Counted from the first letter of the stretch, positions 1 to 7,192 are shown. The stretch is DNA of 14,791 nt from Chloroflexota bacterium (GCA_023250255.1 JAHFBB010000005.1:1-14791); one strand, 5' to 3'. Numbers and translations: made by a program. Notes: generated by a model from the letters alone, not told the origin.

Positions 1-782
1 CCGCCGCGGCGCGATCGAACGATTGACACCCGCGTCGCCAGGTGCCGCCGGAGGCGCGCCTCAAGTTCGCCGATGTCCTCGTTCGCCGGCTCCCCGGCGG
101 GCCGACCAGCCCGTCCACGTCGGCGGACGAGCTCCTCCGTCTGTCGCACGGACATTCGACGCTCGAGGACGAGCTCCAGCGCGGCCTCCTGGACCTCCGG
201 CTGGGTGAGTGAAGCCAGGGCCCTGCCATGTCCCTCGCTGATACGACCGTCGAGCAGCGCTTGCCGGGTATGTTCCTGCAGGTCGAGCAGGCGGAGCGCG
301 TTCGATACGGCCGCCCGCGACCGACCGACCTGGGCTGCGATCTGGTCATGGGTGAGACCGAAGGTGGTTGCCAGTTCCTCGAAGGCCCCCGCCTCCTCGA
401 GCGGGTTCAAGTCGGCGCGCTGGAGGTTTTCGATGAGCGCCAGCTGGAGCATGTCGATCTCAGATGAACTGCGCACTACGGCAGGGACATGGCTCAGCCC
501 CGCCATCCGCGCGGCGCGTAAGCGCCGCTCACCAGCCACCAGTTCGTAGTCACCGGCGGCGGAGGCCCGAAGGACCAGCGGCTGAATGACGCCGTGTGTT
601 CGAATGGAGTTCGCCAGTGCATCCAGATCCCCCGGCTTGAACAGCATTCGCGGCTGATGGGGGTTGGGCACGATCCGGTCGACGGCAATCTGCTGAATGG
701 CCGCTGCCGTAACGGCACCCGGAATGAGCGCGTCCAGGCCGCGGCCCAGACCGAAAGAGCGCTCGCTCTGGGAATCAACCAC
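1..782 (-). CDS. parB: Chromosome-partitioning protein ParB (3' end cut off by the window)
   Basis: ParB is the parS-binding CTPase that loads as a sliding clamp and works with ParA to segregate origins. Read from the GTG at 782, the protein opens with GLGRGLDALIP (residues 11-21), the usual ParB N-terminus. It then shows NPHQPR, the GERRLRAA box (GERR at residues 84-87), ENLQRADLNPLEEA (the second nucleotide-binding box) and a helix-turn-helix from about residue 144 (THDQIAAQVGRSRAAVSNAL). A charged linker follows, then the start of the C-terminal dimerisation domain (LEARLRRHLATRVSIV). 260 codons are visible; probably only 20-40 are missing, judged from typical ParB length. The GTG lies inside the 8-base overlap GTGGTTGA with the parA stop, so the two genes are probably translationally coupled. 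There is no ATG near a sensible N-terminus, which favours the GTG. Confidence 0.95.
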   Translation of the reverse strand, partial: MVDSQSERSFGLGRGLDALIPGAVTAAAIQQIAVDRIVPNPHQPRMLFKPGDLDALANSIRTHGVIQPLVLRASAAGDYELVAGERRLRAARMAGLSHVPAVVRSSSEIDMLQLALIENLQRADLNPLEEAGAFEELATTFGLTHDQIAAQVGRSRAAVSNALRLLDLQEHTRQALLDGRISEGHGRALASLTQPEVQEAALELVLERRMSVRQTEELVRRRGRAGRPAGEPANEDIGELEARLRRHLATRVSIVRSRRG

Positions 783-1536
783 GCGCAGCCACTTCCACGG
801 CCAGGTTGCGATAGGCGGTCGCACCGGTGGAATCCGGCGCGTACACCGCTACCGGTTGTCCGTGCGACGGGGCCTCGCTCAGGCGCACATTCCGGGGAAC
901 CACGGTCTCGAACACCGTCCCATTCAGATGTCGACGAACTTCGGCTGCCACCTGGGCGGAGAGGCGGGTACGGCCATCGAACATGGTCAAGACCACGCCT
1001 TCGATCTCCAGGCGTGGGTTCAAGGCGTTTCTGACCAGGCGGATGGTATTCACCAACTGGCTGAGACCCTCCATTGCGTAGTACTCGGTTTGGATTGGGA
1101 TGAGGACTCCATCTGCAGCCGTCAGGGCATTGATCGTCAGCAGTCCGAGCGACGGCGGGCAATCGATCAGGATCCGGTCGTATTGCCCGGCCACGCCCGC
1201 CAGGCTGGCCGACAGTCGGCGCTCGCGGCCAGGCAACGGGACCAGTTCGATCTCGGCACCTGAAAGTGCCGCGACCGATGGGACGATGTCGAGGCCCGGA
1301 ATCTGCGTTCCGACGGCTATGTCTTCAATTGGATGACGATCCACCAGAGCGTCGTAGATCGAAGTGCGCAGCGTCCTCCGGTCGATGCCGAGGCCGCTGG
1401 TCGCGTTCCCCTGCGGATCGAGGTCGATGATCAACGTCCGGAAACCGGCCTGCGCAAGGCATGCTCCGAGGTTGATGACGGTAGTGGTCTTGCCCACCCC
1501 GCCCTTCTGGTTCGTACAGGCCGTGACCCTGCCCAC
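775..1536 (-). CDS. parA: Chromosome-partitioning ATPase ParA/Soj
   Basis: ParA is a nucleoid-bound, Walker-type ATPase that moves ParB-parS complexes. The protein begins VGRVTACTNQKGGVGKTT. The deviant Walker A carries the signature lysine K11 and K16, DLDPQGN follows at residues 38-44, and a Walker B-like LIDCPPSLGLLTINAL comes later. I chose the GTG at 1536: it gives 253 residues, the length of Bacillus Soj, and has GGAG 5 bases upstream. The frame stays open to an ATG at 1656, but that extension would translate the parS palindrome (NVSRETK) and the probable promoter, so it is very likely not coding. The gene overlaps parB by 8 bases. parS about 76 bases upstream of the start suggests autoregulation by ParB (inference). 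Confidence 0.96.
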   Translation of the reverse strand: MGRVTACTNQKGGVGKTTTVINLGACLAQAGFRTLIIDLDPQGNATSGLGIDRRTLRTSIYDALVDRHPIEDIAVGTQIPGLDIVPSVAALSGAEIELVPLPGRERRLSASLAGVAGQYDRILIDCPPSLGLLTINALTAADGVLIPIQTEYYAMEGLSQLVNTIRLVRNALNPRLEIEGVVLTMFDGRTRLSAQVAAEVRRHLNGTVFETVVPRNVRLSEAPSHGQPVAVYAPDSTGATAYRNLAVEVAARG

Positions 1537-1541
1537 GCGTG

Positions 1542-1545
1542 CTCC
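1542..1545 (-). promoter_or_regulatory. Ribosome binding site deciding the parA start
   Basis: On the minus strand GGAG lies 5 bases before the GTG at 1536. It is part of a 10-base palindrome GCTCCGGAGC (1541-1550). No comparable site precedes the ATG at 1656, so this supports the short, 253-residue ParA. Confidence 0.6.
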
Positions 1546-1570
1546 GGAGCGAATCAGATGGGGCCTCCAA

Positions 1571-1579
1571 ATTGTACCA
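1571..1579 (-). promoter_or_regulatory. Probable extended -10 promoter of parAB
   Basis: The minus strand reads TGGTACAAT, an extended -10 (TGn) plus a 5-of-6 match to TATAAT. The hexamer is at 1571-1576. No good -35 is seen 17 bases upstream, as is common for extended -10 promoters. Transcription would start near 1564, leaving a leader of about 28 bases before the GTG at 1536. Read by eye; no transcript data. Confidence 0.55.
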
Positions 1580-1611
1580 GTTTGGGCTGTTGGACGGCTT
1601 AGCGACGGCTT

Positions 1612-1627
1612 CGTTTCACGTGAAACA
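1612..1627. promoter_or_regulatory. parS centromere site
   Basis: CGTTTCACGTGAAACA matches the canonical bacterial parS TGTTTCACGTGAAACA at 15 of 16 positions. It contains the perfect 14-base palindrome GTTTCACGTGAAAC (1613-1626). It lies between the divergent parA and mreD genes and upstream of both putative promoters. ParB bound here would nucleate the partition complex and could repress either flanking promoter (inference). This is the only site of this quality I saw in the window. Confidence 0.93.
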
Positions 1628-1634
1628 TTGCTGA

Positions 1635-1656
1635 ATGTACGACGATCGTACGACAT
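1635..1656. repeat. Compact dyad / direct repeat upstream of mreD
   Basis: GTACGAC occurs at 1637-1643 and again at 1648-1654, exactly 11 bases apart (one helical turn). The same bases form an inverted repeat, GTACGA (1637-1642) and TCGTAC (1646-1651), around CGA. It lies just upstream of the TATACT hexamer, where a -35 or an operator would be. A regulator binding site is plausible, but I do not recognise the motif. Confidence 0.4.
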
Positions 1657-1660
1657 TCTG

Positions 1661-1666
1661 TATACT
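1661..1666 (+). promoter_or_regulatory. Possible -10 element of the mreD-mrdA-rodA operon
   Basis: TATACT matches TATAAT at 5 of 6 positions and is preceded by CTG. Transcription would start near 1673, giving a leader of about 23 bases before the ATG at 1696. The sequence 17 bases upstream (TACGAC) is a poor -35 and lies inside the 1635-1656 repeat, so an activator or operator arrangement is possible. Confidence 0.4.
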
Positions 1667-1695
1667 TTGCCCGCCGCGCCGAGCCAACTCTGCGA

Positions 1696-2202
1696 ATGTC
1701 CATCATTACGCTGCTCAATCCCCTGCTGGCAGCCCTGTCCGGAATCGTGTATGCCGGACTCAGCCCACTTCCGGGTCTTTCGGTCACGCCCAATGTTCTC
1801 GTCGCGGGCGTTGTGGTGGTCGGAGCCTTCGGAGGCCTGGCGCCGGCCACCGTCTGGAGCGTGACCGGCGGGATTACCGCCAACCTGCTTATCGGAGCCC
1901 CGCTGGGGAGCTATCCCATTGGTCTCCTGCTGGCCGCGGGCATCGCGGTCGGAGGCTGCCGATTCGGGGGGGGAGCGTCACTGCCGATGATCGCCGGACT
2001 TGGAGCCGTCTCGGTGGTGGTCTTCGATCTGGTCGTTGCGGCCTTTACCTCCACCGAACTGGCAGGGGCGTTGTTGGCCGATCCATCCCTGCTGATCGCC
2101 TCTGCTGCCGTGACCTCCGTCTTGGCGGTGGTCATCGGCCTTTTCGTCCGCGCCATTCGCCGCCGGATGGCGCCGGCCGAGGGTGCGTGGCTCGATGGCT
2201 GA
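1696..2202 (+). CDS. mreD: MreD-like rod-shape membrane protein
   Basis: This is a 168-residue, very hydrophobic protein with about four or five predicted membrane segments and a short basic C-terminus (RAIRRRM). MreD is a small inner-membrane member of the elongasome, typically 160-180 residues. The pattern fits the family: PNVLVAGVVVVGAFGG, then TGGITANLLIGAPLGSYPIGLLL, resembling the MreD stretch in which a hydrophobic turn with G-x-PLG precedes the next helix. Its place directly before mrdA and rodA is the classic mreD position, but mreB and mreC are not upstream. No clear Shine-Dalgarno sequence precedes the ATG. The sequence match alone is modest, so the call rests about equally on context; an unrelated small membrane protein remains possible. 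Confidence 0.65.
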   Translation: MSIITLLNPLLAALSGIVYAGLSPLPGLSVTPNVLVAGVVVVGAFGGLAPATVWSVTGGITANLLIGAPLGSYPIGLLLAAGIAVGGCRFGGGASLPMIAGLGAVSVVVFDLVVAAFTSTELAGALLADPSLLIASAAVTSVLAVVIGLFVRAIRRRMAPAEGAWLDG

Positions 2203-4111
2203 GGCTGGTGGAGTGCGAGATCTGCCTCCCAGTCCCGCTCGGTTCGCCGCACTGGCAATCGCCATTGCGCTTGTGTTCGGAGTGCTGGGCGTGCGGCTGG
2301 TACAGCTCCAGGTCATCGAGGGACACGAGTACGCGGCCCAAGCAATAGCAGCGCAGCAAGTGGAACTGCCGATCCCCGCGGTTCGAGGCCTGATCTTCGA
2401 TCGAGAGGGCCGGCCCGTGGCAGTCAACGTCCCCCGCTGGGTCGTGTCGGTGGTGCCTGCGGATCTGCCGGACGGCGACCGGCAGCGAGTGCTGTACCGA
2501 CTGGCCCAGCTCGGCGGTGTTGACGCCTCCGCGCTCGGCGATCGGCTGGACGGCTACCGCGGTTCGCCCCGCGACGCCGTCCCACTGATCGTTGGCATTG
2601 ATCGCGAGACTGCATACCAGATCGGCGAGGAGGAATCGCGTCTGCCGGGGGTTCAGGTCACGTCGCGCCCGGAGCGGCGGTACCTCGGCCTCGACGGAAC
2701 GGCGGACGGACAGCTGCTGTCCGCCATCCTCGGGTACACCGGCCCGATCTCAGCTGATGAATTGGCCCGGCTGTCAGCGTCCGGCTACCTGGCGGATGAC
2801 ACGATCGGGCGAACGGGAATCGAGGCTTCCTTCGAAGCCGAGCTGCGCGGAACGTACGGGGCCGACTTGGCGGAGCGCGACGCATCGGGCGCGGCTGGCC
2901 GGATCATCGGTACTGCCAGCGAGCCCATTCCCGGTCGCAACCTGGTTCTGACGATCGACGCACGCCTGCAGGAAATGGCCACCAAGGCGCTTCAGTGGGG
3001 TCTGGACTCGGCTCACCTCGAATCAGGGGTGACGATCGTCATGAACCCGCAGACCGGAGAGATCTTGGCTATGGTTTCGCTCCCGGCCTATGACAACAAC
3101 GCGTTTGCCGCCGGAATCGACCCTGCGCTCTACCAGTCCTATCTGGACGATCCAGCCCGGCCCTTGCGCAATCACGCGATCAGCGACGTGTATCCGCCGG
3201 GCTCCACCTTCAAGTTGGTTACCGGCCTGGCTGCCTTGGAGGAGGGCGTGACCACCCCGACCCGGAAGTGGCCAACCTATGGCTGTTTCCCCATCCCAGA
3301 CGCCACCGATGGGTCATGCCTGTATGAGTGGAATCGCAAGGGTTTTGGGCCACTCGACATGGTCAACGCCTTCGCCTTCAGCTCGGACACGTTCTTCTAT
3401 CAAATGGCCCTCAAGCTGGGCGTAGATCGCCTGGCGAAGTGGGCCCACCAGTTCGGGTTCGGCAGTCCCAGTGGCATTGACCTGCCGAACGAGGCGGGCG
3501 GCACGGTTGCCTCAACCGCCTGGGCGCGCAGCCAGGGCCGTGCCGGGGTGTACAGCGGTGAACTCGCGCAGGCCGGGATTGGGCAGAACGTCATTGCCGT
3601 TACCCCGCTCCAGCTGCTGAATGCCTATGCCGCGCTGGCCAACGGGGGCCATCTGATGCGGCCGATGGTGGTCCGGGGCTTCGCGAACGACAAGGGGGGG
3701 TTGGTCGAGCCGTTCGCGCCCGAGGAAATTGCGGCCATGACCGCCGATCCAGGCAACCTGCAGGTTATACGGGTCGGTGCCCGCGAGGTCATCACGACAG
3801 GGCACGCACTGAACATCCGTCGGCTTGCGCTGCCGGGTGCGCTGTCGGGCAAGACCGGTACCGCCGAATACGGCATTGCCGCGCCCGATGGCAGCCTGCC
3901 CTATCACTCGTGGTTCGTGGCGTTTGTGCCAAGTGCGTCCGGCGCCGACGACTCGACCCTGGCGGTCATCACCTTCACCTATCGGGCCATGGCCTACGGC
4001 AATGTCTCGACCGAGGTGGTCAAGTACTTCCTGCAGGAATACTTCGAGCTCGATCAGGACCTGCGATATGACCCGCTCACGTTGCGCCGAATCTCACCGG
4101 ATTCACCATGA
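2195..4111 (+). CDS. mrdA: Penicillin-binding protein 2 (class B transpeptidase of the elongasome)
   Basis: This D,D-transpeptidase cross-links peptidoglycan during cell elongation, anchored in the membrane with its catalytic domain outside. From the ATG the protein has 638 residues. It has one membrane anchor (about 17-38), the RGLIFDR box of the PBP dimerisation domain (64-70), and a transpeptidase domain with S337-T-F-K340, S396-S-D398 and K553-T-G. SxD instead of SxN is normal for PBP2. The ATG at 2195 overlaps the mreD stop (ATGGCTGA). An in-frame GTG at 2183 would add four residues and cannot be excluded. The downstream rodA overlap suggests one operon, and PBP2 and RodA work as a complex. 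Confidence 0.95.
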   Translation: MAEAGGVRDLPPSPARFAALAIAIALVFGVLGVRLVQLQVIEGHEYAAQAIAAQQVELPIPAVRGLIFDREGRPVAVNVPRWVVSVVPADLPDGDRQRVLYRLAQLGGVDASALGDRLDGYRGSPRDAVPLIVGIDRETAYQIGEEESRLPGVQVTSRPERRYLGLDGTADGQLLSAILGYTGPISADELARLSASGYLADDTIGRTGIEASFEAELRGTYGADLAERDASGAAGRIIGTASEPIPGRNLVLTIDARLQEMATKALQWGLDSAHLESGVTIVMNPQTGEILAMVSLPAYDNNAFAAGIDPALYQSYLDDPARPLRNHAISDVYPPGSTFKLVTGLAALEEGVTTPTRKWPTYGCFPIPDATDGSCLYEWNRKGFGPLDMVNAFAFSSDTFFYQMALKLGVDRLAKWAHQFGFGSPSGIDLPNEAGGTVASTAWARSQGRAGVYSGELAQAGIGQNVIAVTPLQLLNAYAALANGGHLMRPMVVRGFANDKGGLVEPFAPEEIAAMTADPGNLQVIRVGAREVITTGHALNIRRLALPGALSGKTGTAEYGIAAPDGSLPYHSWFVAFVPSASGADDSTLAVITFTYRAMAYGNVSTEVVKYFLQEYFELDQDLRYDPLTLRRISPDSP

Positions 4112-5244
4112 GCGCCGTTTCGATCTCCCTGCCGCGCGTACTCGCCCGCCGGCGCCTGGCGGGGCTGGACTGGCAACTGGTGCTCTATCTCCTGCTGCTG
4201 GTGGCCTTCGGCTGGATCCTTGGCTTCTCGGCCGGTTTCGGCTCGGAACCGACGGCCGGAACGCTGTCGCAATCGATGCGCACCCTGATCTGGCTCGCTG
4301 CTGGGCTGGCCGCCTTCGTGGCAGCCGCGGCCATCGACTATCGGTGGCTCCGCACGGCGGCCGTCCCGCTGTACCTGATGACCCTTGGCTTGCTGGTGCT
4401 GACCCTGGTCATCGGTTCAGACACCGACGGCAGCCAACTGTCGGTGTCGCTGGGTGGCCTGGCGTTCCAGTTCAGTGAGATCAGCAAGGTCCTGATCACC
4501 GTGGTGCTGGCTGCGTTCCTCGTCTCCCGCGGAGAGCGGGTTCGTCGGCTGTCGACCATCGTTGGCGCCTTGCTGCTGGTGGGCCTACCGGCATTCCTGG
4601 TGTTTCGCCAGCCGGACCTGGGAACGGCTTTGGTGTTCGGAGCCATCGTGTTGGTCATGCTGTTCATGGCCGGCGCGAGCGTAGGCTGGCTGGTGGCATT
4701 GGGAGGTCTGGTGGTGGCGGCCCTGCCAGCACTCATCGGGTCCCTGCACGAGTACCAGCGCGCCCGGCTGCTGTGCTTTCTTGATCCGAGTGCGGATGTG
4801 CAGGGTGCCTGTTACCAGCTCAGCCAGTCGATCAACGCAGTCGGGGCTGGCGGGCTGGTGGGCCAGGGTCTGACCGCCGGGCGCCACAACCAACTCGGCT
4901 ACCTACCGGTGCAATCGACCGACTTCATTTTTACGGTGGTCGCCGAAGAACTCGGGTTCGTGGGCAGCATCGTGCTGCTCGTCCTGTTCGGGCTACTCGT
5001 CTGGCGAATCCTGCGGGTGGCGTGGACCGCTCCGGACGCGCTCGGTCGCTTGCTGGCCGTGGGCGTAGCGGCGGTCATTGTCTTCCAGGTCCTGATCAAT
5101 ATCGGAATGGTGACCGGGATCATGCCGGTGACGGGCATTCCGTTGCCGTTCATCACCTACGGTGGATCGTCGCTCGTCTCCCTGTGCACCGGACTCGGGC
5201 TGGTCGCATCGGTCCGGGTACACGCCGACCGACATCGGTTCTAG
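4108..5244 (+). CDS. rodA: RodA, SEDS-family peptidoglycan glycosyltransferase
   Basis: RodA polymerises lipid II into glycan strands and partners PBP2. The protein has 378 residues and around ten hydrophobic segments. SEDS landmarks are FQFSEISK (120-127, where the family usually has QPSE), RQPDLGTA (167-174), YQLSQSINAVGAGGLVGQG (about 236-254) and QSTDFIFTVVAEELG (269-283). The Asp of TDF aligns with the residue reported as essential in RodA enzymes. GIPLPFITYGGSS lies near the C-terminus. FtsW is the alternative within the family, but the position directly after mrdA, with a 4-base ATGA overlap, favours RodA. The TAG stop shares its bases with the stop of the converging gene. Confidence 0.94.
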   Translation: MSAVSISLPRVLARRRLAGLDWQLVLYLLLLVAFGWILGFSAGFGSEPTAGTLSQSMRTLIWLAAGLAAFVAAAAIDYRWLRTAAVPLYLMTLGLLVLTLVIGSDTDGSQLSVSLGGLAFQFSEISKVLITVVLAAFLVSRGERVRRLSTIVGALLLVGLPAFLVFRQPDLGTALVFGAIVLVMLFMAGASVGWLVALGGLVVAALPALIGSLHEYQRARLLCFLDPSADVQGACYQLSQSINAVGAGGLVGQGLTAGRHNQLGYLPVQSTDFIFTVVAEELGFVGSIVLLVLFGLLVWRILRVAWTAPDALGRLLAVGVAAVIVFQVLINIGMVTGIMPVTGIPLPFITYGGSSLVSLCTGLGLVASVRVHADRHRF

Positions 5245-6401
5245 GCCGGGGCAGCTCCGGCCGAGGTGGATTCGGGTTCAGTGATGACCGGCGAATTCAG
5301 GACGCCGGATAGGGCTACCTTCAGCGCCTGGGCTGGGGACTGACCTTCCAGCCGCTGGAAGGTGTAGCGGTACAGGTCGCGACCGGCAGCCGTCAACGGG
5401 GCGGCGAGAATGGCCCCCCACACACCGGCCAGGGCCGCGGCGACGACCAGTGCAAAGATCAGCACCGCCGGATGTAGGTCGACAGCGTCTCCCATGACCT
5501 TGGGCACCAGCAGTTGGTTCTCCAACTGCTGGATGACGACCGACAGTCCGAGCGCGGCCAGTGCCGCTGCGGGTGATATCGAGGCGCCCACGAGCACCAG
5601 CGGAATCGCCGCCAGAACCGGACCGATGATCGGCAGCCACTCGAGGATGCCGGCGAGCAGCGCAAGCAGCAGGGCGAAGTCTGAAAACGCACTGAAACCG
5701 ATGAGCGCCAGCACCTGCAGGCCGATATAGGTTGCGGTCCCGACCGCCAGGCCGAGCAACAGCTGACCCTGGATCCAGCGCCCGGCAACCGAACCCAGGA
5801 TTGCGAGCACTGCCCGACTGTCCTCTCTCCAGCTCGCGGGAAGCAGCGCGGCCAGCGCGGGCGAGAACCGATCCCTGTCCTTGAGGACGTAGAACAGGAA
5901 GACCGGGATGACGATCAAGCCAATGATGAACGCGAACGCGCGCGCCGCGATCCGCAGCAGGGGCCCGATAGCGCTTTCGATGAGGTCGACCAGCGTCTGC
6001 TGCCCGCTCTGCAGCAGATCCTGAACGGCCTTGATGACATCGGGCGGCAGCGGAAGGTGGGCCCACCAGTGTTCCATGGCGGCCTGCCAGGCTGCAACCG
6101 CGGCCCACAACGCCGGCAGTTTCTCCAGGAAGCCGGCGAATTGGTCTGACAACGGTCGTATGACAAACGAAGCAATAGCCCATACCAGCAGACCGATCAG
6201 GACGTACATGACCAGCACGCCGAGCCAGCGAGGGACGCCGCGCCGATGGAGGTAGGTGATCGGCGGGTCGAGCAGGAACATGATCGCCAGGGCGATGCCG
6301 AAGGCAGGCAGCGCACTGCCGGCCGAAACCAGGATCAACACGAGGAGGAGGGCAGCGGCCGCCACGAACAGCGACTGCCGGTGGCGTGCGAGGACGTGCA
6401 T
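5241..6401 (-). CDS. AI-2E family transporter-like membrane protein
   Basis: This is a 386-residue integral membrane protein of the AI-2E/PerM (UPF0118) family. The family has about seven or eight membrane segments; some members have been linked to autoinducer-2 export or cation/proton antiport, so the substrate is unknown. Features are two N-terminal hydrophobic helices (about 11-45), a soluble amphipathic middle, IPVFLFYVLKDRD (K174-D175; the family FxxYFLLKD signature) and GILEWLPIIGPVLAAIP (family GxLELIPxxGP). I chose the ATG at 6401 because the protein then starts just before the first membrane helix. The frame is open to 6593, but that would overlap most of the divergent gene's start region with low-complexity Arg/Pro/Gly sequence. 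It converges on rodA with a 3-base overlap. Confidence 0.9.
   Translation of the reverse strand: MHVLARHRQSLFVAAAALLLVLILVSAGSALPAFGIALAIMFLLDPPITYLHRRGVPRWLGVLVMYVLIGLLVWAIASFVIRPLSDQFAGFLEKLPALWAAVAAWQAAMEHWWAHLPLPPDVIKAVQDLLQSGQQTLVDLIESAIGPLLRIAARAFAFIIGLIVIPVFLFYVLKDRDRFSPALAALLPASWREDSRAVLAILGSVAGRWIQGQLLLGLAVGTATYIGLQVLALIGFSAFSDFALLLALLAGILEWLPIIGPVLAAIPLVLVGASISPAAALAALGLSVVIQQLENQLLVPKVMGDAVDLHPAVLIFALVVAAALAGVWGAILAAPLTAAGRDLYRYTFQRLEGQSPAQALKVALSGVLNSPVITEPESTSAGAAPA
5244..5262 (+). terminator. Possible hairpin at the rodA / AI-2E convergence
   Basis: GGCCGG (5244-5249) and CCGGCC (5257-5262) form a 6-bp all-GC stem with a 7-base loop directly after the rodA stop. It lies inside the last codons of the converging gene. 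No T tract follows on either strand, so it may slow polymerase or do nothing. Weak evidence. Confidence 0.25.
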
Positions 6402-6451
6402 GCCGCGCCATCGTATCGGTTTGGGAGTGCCTGGGCGGTAGGATGCGTTGC
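6402..6451. promoter_or_regulatory. Divergent intergenic gap with a possible leaderless promoter
   Basis: The 50 bases between the leftward AI-2E gene and the rightward DUF2344 gene must hold both start signals. On the minus strand TACGAT (6410-6415, 4 of 6 to TATAAT) is placed so that transcription would begin within about two bases of the ATG at 6401, and no Shine-Dalgarno sequence is present. For the rightward gene, GGTAGG (6437-6442) lies 9 bases before the ATG at 6452. No convincing -35 is seen in either direction. Confidence 0.25.
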
Positions 6452-7165
6452 ATGGAGAGCCCCGCCGCCTCGCAGCCTCGCCAGCGTTGGCAGATCCTGT
6501 TTGCTCGCACCGAGCCGGCGCTCCGCCTGCGCCAGGCGGACGTCCTGGCCGATTTCGTCCGGGTCTTTGACGAGGCGGGCCTGCCCCTGTCACGGTCGGC
6601 GGCTGCCAAGCCGAAGCCGCGCCTGAAACTGGCGGCCAACCTGCCCATTGGCATTGAACTCCGCGGAGAGGTTCTTGAGGCTTGGTTCGACCGGCTGATC
6701 ACCGTCGACGAGATGCGCCAGGCCACCGATTCGCTGGCGGCCGGACTGACCGTCGAAGACGCACGGGAGGTCTGGCACGGATTCCCGTCGGCTGCGTCAC
6801 AGCTGCGCGCCGCGGAGTACGAAATGGAGGTCACGACTGGCGAAGGGGTCGATGCCGATGCCATCCGCGCCGCCATCGTCCGCCTGTTGTCGGCCGAGAC
6901 GCTCGTCGGGCTCCGACGCCGCGGCGAGAGCGAGCGTCGAACCGATGCCGGCATTCGTGATCTGCGTCCATATGTCGAAGACGTCGAGTTGATGGGCGTT
7001 GACCCGCCAAACGGCAAGGCAACCCTTCGGATGGTTCTGCGTTTGGACGCCACCGGTGGCGGCCGTCCGGAGGACATCGTCCGTGCGCTCGAGGTGGACG
7101 TTCGCGGCCGACGCGCGGTTCGCACGCGCCTCATCTTCGTTGACACTCCTCCGATCGCCCGATAG
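6452..7165 (+). CDS. DUF2344 / TIGR03936 radical-SAM-associated protein
   Basis: This 237-residue protein resembles the DUF2344 (TIGR03936) family. That family is usually encoded next to, or fused to, a large B12-binding-type radical SAM protein (TIGR03960), just upstream of rplU. Its biochemical role is not established. Matching parts are the N-terminal block QRWQILFARTE...GLPLSRS...KPRLKLAANLPIGIE, then QLRAAEYEMEV, then a basic stretch with DLRPYVEDVEL, and near the end GGRPEDIVRALEVD. The family's SHLDxxR-like N-terminal motif is degenerate here (LRLRQADVLADF). The radical SAM partner is absent, and the adjoining upstream gene faces the other way. An ATG at 6443 would add three residues; I prefer 6452 because GGTAGG lies 9 bases upstream. 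The last codons contain the rplU promoter. Confidence 0.8.
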   Translation: MESPAASQPRQRWQILFARTEPALRLRQADVLADFVRVFDEAGLPLSRSAAAKPKPRLKLAANLPIGIELRGEVLEAWFDRLITVDEMRQATDSLAAGLTVEDAREVWHGFPSAASQLRAAEYEMEVTTGEGVDADAIRAAIVRLLSAETLVGLRRRGESERRTDAGIRDLRPYVEDVELMGVDPPNGKATLRMVLRLDATGGGRPEDIVRALEVDVRGRRAVRTRLIFVDTPPIAR

Positions 7166-7168
7166 ACT
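7140..7168 (+). promoter_or_regulatory. Strong sigma70-type promoter for rplU-rpmA-rpmE
   Basis: A perfect -35 TTGACA (7140-7145), a 17-base spacer and a -10 TAGACT (7163-7168, 4 of 6) are the best promoter in the window. The -35 lies inside the last codons of the DUF2344 gene, and that gene's TAG stop is the first half of the -10. Transcription would begin near 7175, leaving a leader of about 56 bases before rplU. Confidence 0.75.
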
Positions 7169-7192
7169 CGGCGATCCGCACGGGACACCGCT

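Noticed and set aside
1537..1656. In-frame N-terminal extension of ParA to the ATG at 1656
   Set aside because: It would translate the parS palindrome and the likely parA promoter, resembles no ParA N-terminus, and the GTG at 1536 has a ribosome binding site and gives the standard 253 residues.
3380..3388. SSD instead of SxN in PBP2, considered as a damaged active site
   Set aside because: SxD is the normal second motif in PBP2-type class B enzymes.
6421..6444. TTGGGA and TAGGAT as a promoter for the DUF2344 gene
   Set aside because: The spacing is only 12 bases, too short for a sigma70-type promoter.
6402..6593. N-terminal extension of the AI-2E protein to 6593
   Set aside because: The added 64 residues are Arg/Pro/Gly-rich and overlap the start of the divergent DUF2344 gene. 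The family protein begins near the first membrane helix after 6401.
5278..7188. A 636-codon open frame on the minus strand
   Set aside because: It is antisense to DUF2344 and out of frame within the AI-2E gene. Its composition (Arg/Ser/Pro/Ala-rich) is that of a high-GC shadow, and both real genes have clear family motifs.
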